Below are positions 9,282 through 18,544 of a stretch of DNA of 64,000 nucleotides, one piece after another. The notes beneath the pieces were generated by a model. The model was not told the origin of the DNA. It ran no database searches and saw only the letters and a program-made list of their open reading frames with translations. Position numbers and translations under genes: made by a program. The number at the start of each line of letters is the position of its first letter. Within the stretch, counting starts at the first letter, position 1. Origin of the DNA: Haloarcula halobia (lineage in GTDB: Archaea; Halobacteriota; Halobacteria; Halobacteriales; Haloarculaceae); assembly GCF_029338255.1 (NCBI RefSeq), contig NZ_CP119787.1, forward strand, positions 186,001 to 250,000, in the 5' to 3' direction.

Positions 9282-9386
9282 GACGGTTGTTCACGAATTT
9301 GCGGGCATGCTTGTTAACCCTTGCGGAGCCCCGATCTCTGGACGACGAGCGAAACTGGCAGGCCGGCCCGAATCGGGATGAAAACG

Positions 9387-9395
9387 CTATTGTAC
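9387..9395 (+). promoter_or_regulatory. TATA-like element placing the start at GTG 9417
   Basis: CTATTGTAC is centred 27 nt before GTG 9417. The in-frame ATG at 9378 lies upstream of this element and so would not be on a transcript started from it. Confidence 0.45.
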
Positions 9396-9416
9396 GGTAC
9401 GTCACCACTACCCGAT

Positions 9417-10568
9417 GTGACATACAGCCTTTCGGCGGAGCAGTCCCAGCTCCGGCAGGACGTCAGGGAGTTCGGCGAGGAACGTATCGAACCGGTCGCC
9501 CGGGAGTTCGACCGCACCGGAGAGTACCCGCGCGAACTTCTCTCGACCGCCGCCGCCGAGGGGTACGTCGGCCACATGATCCCGGAGGAGTACGGCGGCC
9601 CGGGCTACGACATGGTCGAGAGCGCTATCGTCACCGAGGAGACGTGGCGAGCCGACACCAACCTCGGCTGGGCGCTCGGACTCAGCGGGTTCTCGACGAA
9701 CGTCTACGTCGTCGACGAGTACGCCGACGAGGAACTGCGAGCGGAGTGGTTCTCCGGCGTCGCGAGCGGTGACATCGTCGACGGGATCGCCGTCACCGAG
9801 CCCGACCACGGATCCGACGTGGCGGCCATGGAGACCACCGCCGAACGCGACGGCGACGAGTGGGTCATCGACGGCGAGAAGAAGTTCATCGGCAACTCGA
9901 CCATCGGCGACCGGCTCCTCGTCTTCGCGAAGACGGACCCCGACGCGGGCCACCGGGGCATCAGCGCGTTCATGGTCCCGACCGACCGGGACGGCTACTC
10001 GGTCACGCCGCTCGACGGCCGCCTCGGCGGGAACTCGGCGCCGCTCGGGCACGTCGTCCTCGACGACGTCCACGTTCCAGCCGACCACCTCGTCGGCGAG
10101 GAGAACGCCGGCTTCTACTACTTCATGGAGTCGCTCGGCTACGGGCGCATCACCGTCGCCGCACAGGCGGTCGGCGCCGCCGGCGCGGCACTCGACGCGA
10201 CGAAAGCGTACGTCCGCGAGCGCGACCAGTTCGACCAGCCCATCGGCGACTTCCAGGCCGTCCGTCACACGGTCGCGGACATGCAGACGACGCTCAGCGC
10301 CGCCCGGAGCCTCCTCTACCGGGCCGCGACCGCGGTGGCGGACGACGAGGAAGGCGCGGCGGCCCTCGCGAGTCAGGCCAAGCTGTTCGCCACCGAACGG
10401 GCCTCGGATATCATCGACGACGCCATCCAGCTCCACGGCGGCAACGGCTACCTCGCGGAGTACGACGTCGAGCGGTACTTCCGCGACGCCCGGGCCACGC
10501 GCATCTACGAGGGGGCGAGCGGGGTTCAACGCAACATCATCGCCGATTCCGTGCTCGACGACGGGTGA
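9417..10568 (+). CDS. Acyl-CoA dehydrogenase
   Basis: A 383-residue flavoprotein of the acyl-CoA dehydrogenase family, which makes the 2-enoyl-CoA and passes electrons to ETF. It has the N-terminal helical domain (LSAEQSQLRQDVREFGEE), the FAD/substrate region (AVTEPDHGSDVAAMETTA) and the C-terminal helix bundle. The catalytic base is expected at Glu in RIYEGASGVQRN. The GTG start aligns with the usual family beginning (short strand then SAEQ) and with a TATA-like element 27 nt upstream; an upstream ATG at 9378 would add 13 residues. It is followed 116 nt later by the second CaiB gene. Chain-length preference is unknown. Confidence 0.9.
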   Translation: MTYSLSAEQSQLRQDVREFGEERIEPVAREFDRTGEYPRELLSTAAAEGYVGHMIPEEYGGPGYDMVESAIVTEETWRADTNLGWALGLSGFSTNVYVVDEYADEELRAEWFSGVASGDIVDGIAVTEPDHGSDVAAMETTAERDGDEWVIDGEKKFIGNSTIGDRLLVFAKTDPDAGHRGISAFMVPTDRDGYSVTPLDGRLGGNSAPLGHVVLDDVHVPADHLVGEENAGFYYFMESLGYGRITVAAQAVGAAGAALDATKAYVRERDQFDQPIGDFQAVRHTVADMQTTLSAARSLLYRAATAVADDEEGAAALASQAKLFATERASDIIDDAIQLHGGNGYLAEYDVERYFRDARATRIYEGASGVQRNIIADSVLDDG

Positions 10569-10654
10569 GCACCCGTCGCGATCGCCGGCACAATCCCGAG
10601 GGCGACGCTGACGTCGACGGTCGGCGGAGAGCGCGCCGGTCGACCACGAGAAAG

Positions 10655-10661
10655 CTTTTAA
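10655..10661 (+). promoter_or_regulatory. TATA box for the second CaiB gene
   Basis: CTTTTAA lies 27 nt before ATG 10685, the spacing of a leaderless haloarchaeal promoter. It shows that the CaiB-hydratase pair is transcribed separately from the upstream dehydrogenase. Confidence 0.55.
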
Positions 10662-10684
10662 TCGCTTCTCGCGATGCACTAAGC

Positions 10685-11866
10685 ATGGAAGACGCGCTCG
10701 AAGACCTCACAGTCGTCAGTTTCGCCCAGCTCGCCCAGGGGCCAGTCGCCGCCCAGATGCTCGGAGACCTCGGCGCCGAGGTCATCAAGGTCGAACGTCC
10801 CGGCGGCGAGTGGCAGCGCCACTGGTCGATGGCAAACAAGTACCCTGGCGGGGAGAGCGCCGTGTTCCTCTCGTTCAATCGGAACAAGCGCAGCGTCGAA
10901 CTCGACCTCAAGGACGACGAGCACAAGGCGGTCGCCTACGACCTCATCGACGACGCCGACGTCGTCATCGAGAACTTCCGGCCCGGCGTGATGGAGCGCC
11001 TCGGCTTTGGCTACGAGGAACTGCGCGAGCGCAACCCCGAACTCGTCTACGCCTCGGCGTCGGGCTGGGGCCGCGAGGGACCGTTCTCCGACCGCGCCGG
11101 CCAGGACATCATCATCCAGGGCGTCTCCGGCCTGGCGAGCATCACGGGCCGCAAGGACGACCCGCCGACGCCCCTCGGGGCGACCGTCGTCGACTTCTTC
11201 TCGTCTGCGTCCATCGCCTTCTCCATCCTCGCCGCGCTGCACTACCGCGACCGGACCGGCCGGGGACAGCGGGTCGACGGCAGCCTCCTCAACGCGGCGC
11301 TCGGGCTCATGATGCAGGAGATATCCACCTACGCCAACGGGGGCGAGGAGCCCGAACGCAGCGAGGCGGGCATCGGCCACGTCTACAACCAGGCGCCCTA
11401 CGCGGTCTACGAGACCGCCGACGGCTACATCACCATCTCGCTGTCCCCGCCCGCCGAGGTGGGCGAGGCGCTCGGCCTCGAGGAGCTCGCCGCCGTCGAC
11501 TCCTGGGAGGAGGCCTACGAGCGCCGCGACGAACTGAAGCGCCTCATCGAGGAGTTCACCCGCGAGCGGACGACCGAGGACCTCCTCGAGATGCTCTGGG
11601 CGGAGGACGTCTGGTGTGGCCCGGTCAACGACCTCCCGGACGCCCTCGACCATCCGCAGGTCGAGGCCAACGACATGATCCAGACCGTCGACCACCCCGA
11701 CCTCGGCGAGCTGGAGTTCCCCGTGCTCCCGGTCGAGTTCAGCGAGACGCCGGCGGAGATGCGGCGGCACCCGCCCCGCTCGGGCGAACACACCGAGGAG
11801 GTGCTCCGGGAACGGGGCTACTCCGAGGAGCAGATCGAGCGCATCACCGCCCACCGAGACGACTGA
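10685..11866 (+). CDS. CaiB/BaiF family (class III) CoA-transferase, second copy
   Basis: A 393-residue family III CoA-transferase. Key regions are GAEVIKVERPGGEWQRHW, NRNKRSVELDLKDDE, VVIENFRPGVMERLG and the catalytic-Asp segment AGQDIIIQGVSGL. Its C-terminus (PPRSGEHTEEVLRERGY) matches the other copy at 219-1427 in layout. ATG 10685 is fixed by the TATA box at 10655-10661. An enoyl-CoA hydratase gene begins 25 nt downstream, so the transferase and hydratase are likely co-transcribed. This pairing recalls carnitine/crotonobetaine-type CoA pathways, but there is no specific evidence for carnitine. Confidence 0.9.
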   Translation: MEDALEDLTVVSFAQLAQGPVAAQMLGDLGAEVIKVERPGGEWQRHWSMANKYPGGESAVFLSFNRNKRSVELDLKDDEHKAVAYDLIDDADVVIENFRPGVMERLGFGYEELRERNPELVYASASGWGREGPFSDRAGQDIIIQGVSGLASITGRKDDPPTPLGATVVDFFSSASIAFSILAALHYRDRTGRGQRVDGSLLNAALGLMMQEISTYANGGEEPERSEAGIGHVYNQAPYAVYETADGYITISLSPPAEVGEALGLEELAAVDSWEEAYERRDELKRLIEEFTRERTTEDLLEMLWAEDVWCGPVNDLPDALDHPQVEANDMIQTVDHPDLGELEFPVLPVEFSETPAEMRRHPPRSGEHTEEVLRERGYSEEQIERITAHRDD

Positions 11867-11890
11867 CCACGCCCCGCACACACCACCCAC

Positions 11891-12664
11891 ATGCCCCTCG
11901 TAACCCACGACATCGACGGCGACGTCGCGACCGTCACGATCGACCGCCCGGACAAGCTCAACGCGTTGAACGCCGACGTCCTCCGTGAGCTGGAGGACGC
12001 CTTCGAAGCGGTCGAGGGCGAGGCCCGCGCCGTCTTGCTCCGGACCGCGGGCGACCGGGCCTTCGTCGCCGGCGCGGATATCAAGCTGTTCGACGAACTC
12101 GGGAGCCAGACCGAGTTCATGGAGTTCATCCGCCTCCAGAACCGCGTCAACGACTACGTCGAGGCCCACCCCGCCCTCGTGGTCTCCGTCGTCGACGCCC
12201 TCGCGTACGGCGGGGGGTTCGAACTGGTCCTGGCGACGGACCTCGTCGTCGCGGACGCCGAGGCGGAGTTCGGGCTCCCGGAGGTCAACCTGGGGTTCGT
12301 CCCGGGCGGCGGCGGCACCCAGCGTCTCCCGCGCGTCGTCGGCCCGAACGTCGCGAAGGAGATGATCGTCACGGGGAACCCCATCACGGCCGAGGAGGGG
12401 CGCGAACTCGGGCTGGTCAACCGCGTCGTCGACGACGGCGACGTCGAGGGGGCCGCCCGCGAACTCGTCGACGACGCCATGGCGAAAGCGCCCCTCGCCG
12501 TCGAGGAGGGGCTCCGCCTGGTCGACGAGGGGATGGACGCCAGCCTCGACACCGCGTTGCAGTACGAACAGGCCGTCACCGCGTACCTGTACACCACCGA
12601 GGACAACGCTGAGGGGCTCCGAGCGTTCAACGAGAAGCGGGACCCGGAGTTCGAGGGGCAGTAA
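11891..12664 (+). CDS. Enoyl-CoA hydratase/isomerase (crotonase family)
   Basis: A 257-residue crotonase-fold protein of normal length. The oxyanion-hole segments are AFVAGADIKLF and AYGGGFELVLATDL. The active-site region EFGLPEVNLGFVPGGGGTQRL keeps a glutamate in LPEV, with Gly-rich PGGGGTQ where the second catalytic glutamate often lies, so hydratase rather than dehydratase activity should be tested. It acts on S-type enoyl-CoA esters, whereas the MaoC proteins in this cluster are R-type. It follows the CaiB gene closely on the same strand and probably shares its transcript. Confidence 0.9.
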   Translation: MPLVTHDIDGDVATVTIDRPDKLNALNADVLRELEDAFEAVEGEARAVLLRTAGDRAFVAGADIKLFDELGSQTEFMEFIRLQNRVNDYVEAHPALVVSVVDALAYGGGFELVLATDLVVADAEAEFGLPEVNLGFVPGGGGTQRLPRVVGPNVAKEMIVTGNPITAEEGRELGLVNRVVDDGDVEGAARELVDDAMAKAPLAVEEGLRLVDEGMDASLDTALQYEQAVTAYLYTTEDNAEGLRAFNEKRDPEFEGQ

Positions 12665-12777
12665 CCCGTCGCTTTCTCGACCCGTCGCTCGCACCGGGTC
12701 CTTCGAGCGCGGCGACCGGTCCGACGAGAGCGGGAGTCGAGCAACGCTTTTACTGGCTGTCGCCCATGGTGTACAAT

Positions 12778-13935
12778 ATGAGTTCCCAGCACGCTGGATA
12801 CGGCCTCAGCGACGAGCACCGCGCCGTCCGACAGATGGTGCGCGAGTTCGGCGAGAACGAGATCGAACCGGTCGCCGCGGCGTACGACAGGTCCCACGAG
12901 TATCCGTTCGAGATCATCGAGCAGGCGGCCCAGCTGGACCTGGTCGCACCGAGCGCCCCCCTCGAGTACGGCGGTGCGGGGATGGACACCCTCTCGGCCG
13001 CCATCGTCACCGAGGAGCTCTGGCGTGCCGACCCGGGCATCGGCTGTGCCATCGGGAACAACGGGTTCTCGACGAACGTCTACCTGCTGACGGAGTACGG
13101 CGACGAGTGGATGTGTGAGGAGTGGCTCTCGAAGATCGTCGCGGGGCAGGCCCACGACGCGATCGCCGTGAGCGAGGCCGCCCACGGCTCGAACGTCGCG
13201 GGCATCGAGACGCGCGCGGAGAAGGACGGCGACGAGTGGGTCATCGACGGGAACAAGATGTGGATCTCGAACGGGACCGTCGCGGACGTCGTCGTGGTCT
13301 TCGCGAAGACGAATCCCGACGCGGGCCACCGGGGCATCAGCGCCTTCCTCGTCCCGACCGACCGGGAGGGCGTCCGGGCCGAGCCCATCGACGACAAGCT
13401 CGGTATCCACGCGGCGGACCTCGGGGAGATGCTCTTCGACGGCGTGCGCGTCCCCGAGGACCACCTCATCGGCGAGGAGAACAAGGGGTTCTACTACTTC
13501 ATGGAGTCGCTGGAGGACGGACGCATTACCGTCGCCGCGCAGGCCGTCGGGACGATGCAGGCGGCACTGGACGCCGCCATCGAGTATGCCCGGGAACGCG
13601 AGCAGTTCGGGCAGCCCATCGCCGAGTTCCAGGGCGTCAAGCACATGATCGCGGAGATGGCCACGAAGGTAGAGGTCGCCCGGGGGATGGTGTACCGCGC
13701 GGCGACGGCCGTAGAACGCGGCGACGACGACGCCACGCGGCTGGCGAGCATGGCCAAGCTGTTCGCCAGCGAGCGGGCCGTCGAGGTGACCGACGACGCG
13801 ATCCAGGTCCACGGCGGGGCGGGCTTCGTCTCCGACTTCCCCGTCGAGCGCTACTACCGTGACGCGCGCATCACGAAGATCTACGAGGGGACGAGCGAGA
13901 TCCAGAAGAACGTCATCGCCGACCAGATGCTCTGA
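12778..13935 (+). CDS. Acyl-CoA dehydrogenase, second copy
   Basis: A 385-residue acyl-CoA dehydrogenase. It shows LSDEHRAVRQMVREFGENE at the N-terminus, AVSEAAHGSNVAGIETRA in the flavin region, and the catalytic Glu in KIYEGTSEIQKN. It is similar over its whole length to the enzyme at 9417-10568. TTTTA at 12748-12752 lies 28 nt before ATG 12778, so that start is preferred to ATG 12766, which would add MVYN. It stands between the hydratase and an SDR, completing a dehydrogenation-hydration-oxidation series. Confidence 0.92.
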   Translation: MSSQHAGYGLSDEHRAVRQMVREFGENEIEPVAAAYDRSHEYPFEIIEQAAQLDLVAPSAPLEYGGAGMDTLSAAIVTEELWRADPGIGCAIGNNGFSTNVYLLTEYGDEWMCEEWLSKIVAGQAHDAIAVSEAAHGSNVAGIETRAEKDGDEWVIDGNKMWISNGTVADVVVVFAKTNPDAGHRGISAFLVPTDREGVRAEPIDDKLGIHAADLGEMLFDGVRVPEDHLIGEENKGFYYFMESLEDGRITVAAQAVGTMQAALDAAIEYAREREQFGQPIAEFQGVKHMIAEMATKVEVARGMVYRAATAVERGDDDATRLASMAKLFASERAVEVTDDAIQVHGGAGFVSDFPVERYYRDARITKIYEGTSEIQKNVIADQML

Positions 13936-14052
13936 ACGGAGGACTGGCGGCAGTCCCGTTCCGGGTCACCTCGAAGCGAGTGCGACGGCCTCACCGGGCG
14001 GTGGCCGTTCACACCCTCGTTTTATGCGCTGGCGCGTGGACTGTCGGACTGT

Positions 14053-14802
14053 ATGAGTTCGACGCTCGAGGGCAAGCGAGCCCTGGTCACCGGTGCGAGT
14101 CGCGGAATCGGACGAGCCATCGCAACGGCCTTCAGCGAGGCGGACGCGGACGTCGCGCTGCTCTCCCGCTCGCGGGACCAGCTCGAGGCCGTCGCGGCCG
14201 ACCTGGACGGCGAGACGCTCGTCACGGTCGGCGACGTCGGCGACACCGAGTCGGTGAACGATTGCATCGACGAGGTCACCGATACGTTCGGCGGACTGGA
14301 CGTCGTCGTGAACAACGCCGGCATCGTCACGCGCGACGACCTTTCGGACACGCCGGACGAGGACATCGAGCGGGCGTTAAACGTCAACCTCCACGGCGTG
14401 ATCCGCGTCGCCCGGCGCTCGCTTCCCCACCTGGTCGAAAGCGGCGGGACCCTACTCAACGTCGGGTCGATGGCGGCCGAGCGCGGCATCGAGGGGCTGA
14501 GTTCCTACTCCGCGTCGAAAGGCGGGGTCTCGAGCCTGACTCGCCAGCTGGCCATCGAATACGGTGACAGGGGCGTCCGGGTAAACGCCATCGTGCCGGG
14601 GACCATCAAGACGCCGGTCAACGAGGCGGTGCGCCAGTCCGACCCGGAGTGGACGGAGACCCGACGCGAGCAGGTCCCGCTCGGCCGTCTCGGCGAGCCC
14701 GACGACGTCGCGGACCCGGCGGTCTTCCTCGCGTCGGACATGGCGCGATACGTGACGGGACACGTGCTGCCGGTGGACGGCGGGGTGCTCGCGAGCGCGT
14801 GA
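14053..14802 (+). CDS. Short-chain dehydrogenase/reductase (FabG-like)
   Basis: A 249-residue SDR. It has the cofactor motif TGASRGIG, the NNAG structural motif (VVNNAGIV), a catalytic Ser in LNVGSMAAE and the YxxxK pair in SSYSASKGG. The end HVLPVDGGVLASA is the classic FabG-type C-terminus. Arg at the position after the first Gly-rich turn (TGASRGIG) is consistent with NADPH preference, but this is weak. In context it could oxidise the 3-hydroxyacyl-CoA produced by the hydratases. It has its own start region with TTTTATG at 14020-14026 about 28 nt upstream. Confidence 0.9.
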   Translation: MSSTLEGKRALVTGASRGIGRAIATAFSEADADVALLSRSRDQLEAVAADLDGETLVTVGDVGDTESVNDCIDEVTDTFGGLDVVVNNAGIVTRDDLSDTPDEDIERALNVNLHGVIRVARRSLPHLVESGGTLLNVGSMAAERGIEGLSSYSASKGGVSSLTRQLAIEYGDRGVRVNAIVPGTIKTPVNEAVRQSDPEWTETRREQVPLGRLGEPDDVADPAVFLASDMARYVTGHVLPVDGGVLASA

Positions 14803-14901
14803 GAAGCGGCGTGGCGCCCGCCTCGCGAACGATCCCGGCCCGTAACTCGCCACCACCGTTAAGAGATCCGGACGGGAACGGTCGGTCATGGCAACGCAGA
14901 C

Positions 14902-15687
14902 ATGAGCCGGGCAGAGACGGCGCTCGCGGCCGCGGAGGCCGGCGCCGAGGTCGCCGGTGAGCGCTACCAGACGTCGCTGTCGATCGACACGAAGTCGGGG
15001 AAGATGGACTACGTCACGGAGGCGGACAGACGCGCACAGCGGTCGGTCGTCGAGACGATCCGCGCCGACTACCCCGAGGCGACGGTCGTCGGCGAGGAGG
15101 ACGACGAGCTGAAGGCCATCCCCGAGGACGGCGACGCCTGGGTGGTCGACCCCATCGACGGCACGACCAACTTCGTCCACGAGATACCGCTCTGGACGAC
15201 GAGCGTCGCCGTCGTCCGCGGGGGCGAGACGACGGCCGCCGTGTCGGTCGCGCCAGCCCTCGACGGCGTCTACCGGGCCGACAGCGACGGCACGACCTGG
15301 AACGGCGATCCGGTCGCGGTGAGCGAGAAGACCGACGTCGAGACGTTCACCGTCGCCCCCATCCTCCGGTACGGCCCGGAGCGAGACGACGAGTTCGGGG
15401 ACCTCATGGCCGCGCTCATCCGGGCCTTCGGGGACCTCCGGCGGTTCGGCTCCGCCCAGGTGACACTCGCGAAGGTCGCCACCGGGTCCCTCGACGCCGC
15501 GGCCTCGGCACAGCCCCGGCCGAACCCCTGGGACACCGTCGCCGGCGCGTACATGGTCGAGCGCGCCGGCGGGACGGTGACCGACGTCCACGGCGATCCG
15601 TGGGCCCCCGGCTCTGAGGGGCTCGTCGCGTCGAACGGCGCCGCCCACGATCGGGTCGTCGCGGTCGTCCAGTCGACGATGGCCTGA
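14902..15687 (+). CDS. Inositol monophosphatase family phosphatase
   Basis: A 261-residue protein of the IMPase/FBPase metal-dependent phosphatase superfamily. Metal ligands are seen in VGEEDDE, in WVVDPIDGTTNF and in NPWDTVAGAYMVE. The first loop (TKSGKMDYVTEADRRAQ) supplies the KxxxDxVTxAD-type motif. In archaea these enzymes act on inositol phosphates, fructose-1,6-bisphosphate or adenosine bisphosphate. The neighbourhood gives no clear substrate. It lies about 100 nt downstream of the SDR on the same strand with TTAAGAGAT at 14859-14867 as a possible promoter. Confidence 0.9.
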   Translation: MSRAETALAAAEAGAEVAGERYQTSLSIDTKSGKMDYVTEADRRAQRSVVETIRADYPEATVVGEEDDELKAIPEDGDAWVVDPIDGTTNFVHEIPLWTTSVAVVRGGETTAAVSVAPALDGVYRADSDGTTWNGDPVAVSEKTDVETFTVAPILRYGPERDDEFGDLMAALIRAFGDLRRFGSAQVTLAKVATGSLDAAASAQPRPNPWDTVAGAYMVERAGGTVTDVHGDPWAPGSEGLVASNGAAHDRVVAVVQSTMA

Positions 15688-15778
15688 GGGAGGCTGTTCG
15701 GACGCGTCGTCGGGAGACAGGGGCGACGGCACAGCAGGCCGGACAGATTCAAGAGGGCTCGTCGGCTACACCGTCTCG

Positions 15779-16771
15779 ATGGAGCGAATCTCGCTCTCGA
15801 ACGCGGCCTTCGAGGGCAACAACAACGTGTTCGTCTTCGACGACGGCCCCGAGACGGTCCTCGTCGACACCGGGGACGGGACCGAGGCGACGCGGCGCCA
15901 GCTGACGGCCGCCCTCGGCGACCTGGGCATCGCGTTCGCGGACGTCGACCGGATCTTTCTCACGCACTGGCACGGTGACCACGCGGGCCTGGCCGGCCAG
16001 ATTCAGGCGGCCAGCGGCGCCGAGGTGTACGTCCACCCGGCGGACGCGCCCCTCGTGGAGGGGGACGCCGGGGCCTGGGACGACCTCCGCTCGCTCCGGG
16101 ACGCGGCCTTCGACGACTGGGGGATGCCCGTCGAGAAACGCCAGGCCCTCCGGGCGTGGCTCGAGGCACACGCGATCGAGAGCGACACCCCGAGCGTCAC
16201 CACCTTCGAGGACGGCGAGACGTTCCGCGTCAACGGCCACGAGCTCACCGTCGCCCACCGACCCGGCCACGCCGCCGGCCTCTGTGTCTTCGAGTGTCGG
16301 CTGGACGGGCGACGGGACGTGTTCTGTGGGGACGCCGTCCTGCCGGTGTACACACCGAACGTCGGCGGCGCCGACGTGCGGGTCGAGCGACCGCTGGCGA
16401 CGTACCTCCAGTCCCTCCAGCGGATCATCGAGGCGGACTACGACCGGGCGTGGCCCGGTCACCGCTCGCCGATAGACGCGCCGGCGGCGCGAGCCGCCGA
16501 GATCGTCACCCACCACGAGGAGCGTGCCCGGCGAGTGCTCGAGGCAGTGGCGAAGCGAGGACCCGCCGACGCCTGGACGGTGAGCGACGAGCTGTTCGGC
16601 GACCTCGAGGGGATCCACATCCTCCACGGGCCGGGCGAGGCGGACGCCCACCTCGAGCACCTGGCGCGGGCGGGCGAACTCACCCGGACGGCGGGACGGT
16701 ACCGGCTGACAGACGAGACGGCAGCCAGGCTCTCGGAGACGGACGGAACGCGCTGGCCGATCGAGTATTGA
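15779..16771 (+). CDS. MBL-fold metallohydrolase
   Basis: A 330-residue metallo-beta-lactamase-fold protein. The metal-binding motif is THWHGDH (HxHxDH), with further ligands in HRPGHAAG and in CGDAVLP. A C-terminal region of about 90 residues (TAARAAEIVTHHEERARR onward) resembles the winged-helix extension of LACTB2-like hydrolases. Members of this family open thioesters or phosphoesters, or cut RNA. Beside an acyl-CoA synthetase, a thioesterase-like role is possible but not shown. ATG 15779 is preceded by a weak TATA region. Confidence 0.87.
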   Translation: MERISLSNAAFEGNNNVFVFDDGPETVLVDTGDGTEATRRQLTAALGDLGIAFADVDRIFLTHWHGDHAGLAGQIQAASGAEVYVHPADAPLVEGDAGAWDDLRSLRDAAFDDWGMPVEKRQALRAWLEAHAIESDTPSVTTFEDGETFRVNGHELTVAHRPGHAAGLCVFECRLDGRRDVFCGDAVLPVYTPNVGGADVRVERPLATYLQSLQRIIEADYDRAWPGHRSPIDAPAARAAEIVTHHEERARRVLEAVAKRGPADAWTVSDELFGDLEGIHILHGPGEADAHLEHLARAGELTRTAGRYRLTDETAARLSETDGTRWPIEY

Positions 16772-16857
16772 GTGGCGGCCCGTTCGCCCTCGAGGGCGAC
16801 TGGTCCGGTTTCTTATAGAAGTATATTTGTTGCAGGTGGGTATACGTGTAGCCGGTA

Positions 16858-18495
16858 ATGGCGTGGTACATGTCACTCGAGGACTCGTATACTGCGGCCG
16901 TCGACAGCTTCGACTGGAATCTGCCGGCGGACTACAACGCAGCGACCGACCTGGTCCGCAAGCACGAGGACACGTCCCGTACCGCGCTCGTCGAGGTGAC
17001 GCCGGACGGGAACCGGTCGTTCTCCTTCGCGGACCTCGACGACCGGTCCGACCGCGTCGCCGAGGGACTGGCCGACCGCGGCGTCGAACGCGGTGACCGC
17101 GTCGCCGTCGTGCTCTCCCAGCAGGCGGAGAATCCAATCGTCCACCTCGCCTGCTGGAAGCTCGGGGCCATCTCGATACCCCTCTCGGTGCTGTTCGGCC
17201 CGGACGCACTGGAGTACCGACTCGCGGACAGCGGCGCGAAGGTCGCGGTCGTGGACGTAGACGTCGCCGACACCGTCCACGACGTCGCCGACAGGTGTCC
17301 CGAACTCGAACACGTGTTCGTCGCGCCCGGGCCGGGCGAGGAGACGGCCGCCACCGAGACCTTCGCGGACCTCGAGGCGGCCGGGAGTACCGGCTTCGAC
17401 GTCGCCGAGACGACGCCCGACACGCCCGCAATCGTCATGTACACCTCCGGGTCGACGGGCCCGCCGAAGGGCGTCCTCCACCGGCACGCCGTGTGGGCCG
17501 GAACCTGTCCCTCGTTTCTGGCCGCCAACGAGCTCGACGTCTCGGCGTCGGTCTTCTATACGCCCGCCGACTGGGCGTGGATCGGTGCCCTCGGGAACGT
17601 CGTCTTCCCGCCGTGGCACTTCGGGCAGACCATCGTCTGTCACAAGACCGAGCGTTTCGACCCGGAGCGGACATACCGCGTCTTCGAGGAGTACGGGGTG
17701 ACGAACGCGTTCGTGCCGCCGACAGCCCTCCGGATGCTGCGCGACGCCGGCGACCCGGAGGGGTTCAACCTCTCGCTCGACGTCGTCGTCGCCGGCGGAG
17801 AGGCGCTCACGCCCGAGCTCCGCGAGTGGTTCGACGACGTCCTCCCGTCGGTCACCGTCAACGAGATCTACGGCCAGACGGAGGCGAACGTCTTCGTGTG
17901 CACGTGTCACAGGTGGTTCGACCCGAAGGCCGGGAGCAGCGGGCGAGTCGTCCCCGGCCACGAGGCGACGATCCTGGACCCGGAGACCGGCGAGGAGGTC
18001 CCCGACGGAGAGGTGGGCGAGATAGCCATCGACTACGAGGGCGACCCGCTGGTGTACGTAGAGTACTGGAACGCGCCCGAGCGGACGAAGGCGGCCCGCA
18101 CCGGCCGATGGCACCGCACGGGCGACCTGGGGTACCGCGACGAGGACGGCTACTACTGGTTCAAATCGCGCAAGGACGACGTCATCATCACGTCGGGGTA
18201 CCGGGTCGGGCCGGGGGAGGTTGAGACGACGCTGCTGAAACACCCGGCCGTCGCGCAGGTGGGCGTCATCGGGGTCCCCGACGACACCCGCAACGAACGG
18301 ATCAAGGCCTTCGTCCAGACGACCGCCGACGTCGACGGCGACGACGAACTCAGGGCCGACTTAGAGGAGTGGGTCCGGGACCGGCTGGCGGAGTACGAGT
18401 ACCCGCGCGACATCGAGTTCGTCTCGGAGTTCCCCCAGACCACCAGCGGGAAGATCAAACGGAAGGCCCTCAGAGAGCGCGAGCAGAACACGTAG
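16858..18495 (+). CDS. AMP-forming acyl-CoA synthetase (acetyl-CoA synthetase-like)
   Basis: A 545-residue adenylate-forming enzyme. It contains the P-loop-like motif MYTSGSTGPPKG, the A4-A5 region YGQTE, TGDLGYRDEDGYYWFKSRKDD with the hinge Asp, and the C-terminal lysine motif TTSGKIKRKALR. The pattern GYRVGPGEVE is typical of acetate/propionate/medium-chain acyl-CoA synthetases. It makes acyl-AMP and then acyl-CoA, which gives the cluster a second way to activate acids besides the CaiB enzymes. The start may be ATG 16858 or ATG 16870 (MSLEDSY). Confidence 0.92.
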   Translation: MAWYMSLEDSYTAAVDSFDWNLPADYNAATDLVRKHEDTSRTALVEVTPDGNRSFSFADLDDRSDRVAEGLADRGVERGDRVAVVLSQQAENPIVHLACWKLGAISIPLSVLFGPDALEYRLADSGAKVAVVDVDVADTVHDVADRCPELEHVFVAPGPGEETAATETFADLEAAGSTGFDVAETTPDTPAIVMYTSGSTGPPKGVLHRHAVWAGTCPSFLAANELDVSASVFYTPADWAWIGALGNVVFPPWHFGQTIVCHKTERFDPERTYRVFEEYGVTNAFVPPTALRMLRDAGDPEGFNLSLDVVVAGGEALTPELREWFDDVLPSVTVNEIYGQTEANVFVCTCHRWFDPKAGSSGRVVPGHEATILDPETGEEVPDGEVGEIAIDYEGDPLVYVEYWNAPERTKAARTGRWHRTGDLGYRDEDGYYWFKSRKDDVIITSGYRVGPGEVETTLLKHPAVAQVGVIGVPDDTRNERIKAFVQTTADVDGDDELRADLEEWVRDRLAEYEYPRDIEFVSEFPQTTSGKIKRKALREREQNT

Positions 18496-18508
18496 GCGGC
18501 GGAGGCGG

Positions 18509-18516
18509 TGGGTTTA
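18509..18516 (+). promoter_or_regulatory. TATA box for the thermosome gene
   Basis: GGTTTACA lies about 32 nt before ATG 18545 but only a few nt before the upstream in-frame ATG 18518. The spacing favours translation from ATG 18545. Confidence 0.45.
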
Positions 18517-18544
18517 CATGTCTCTGTCGTCGAATCCACGTACG

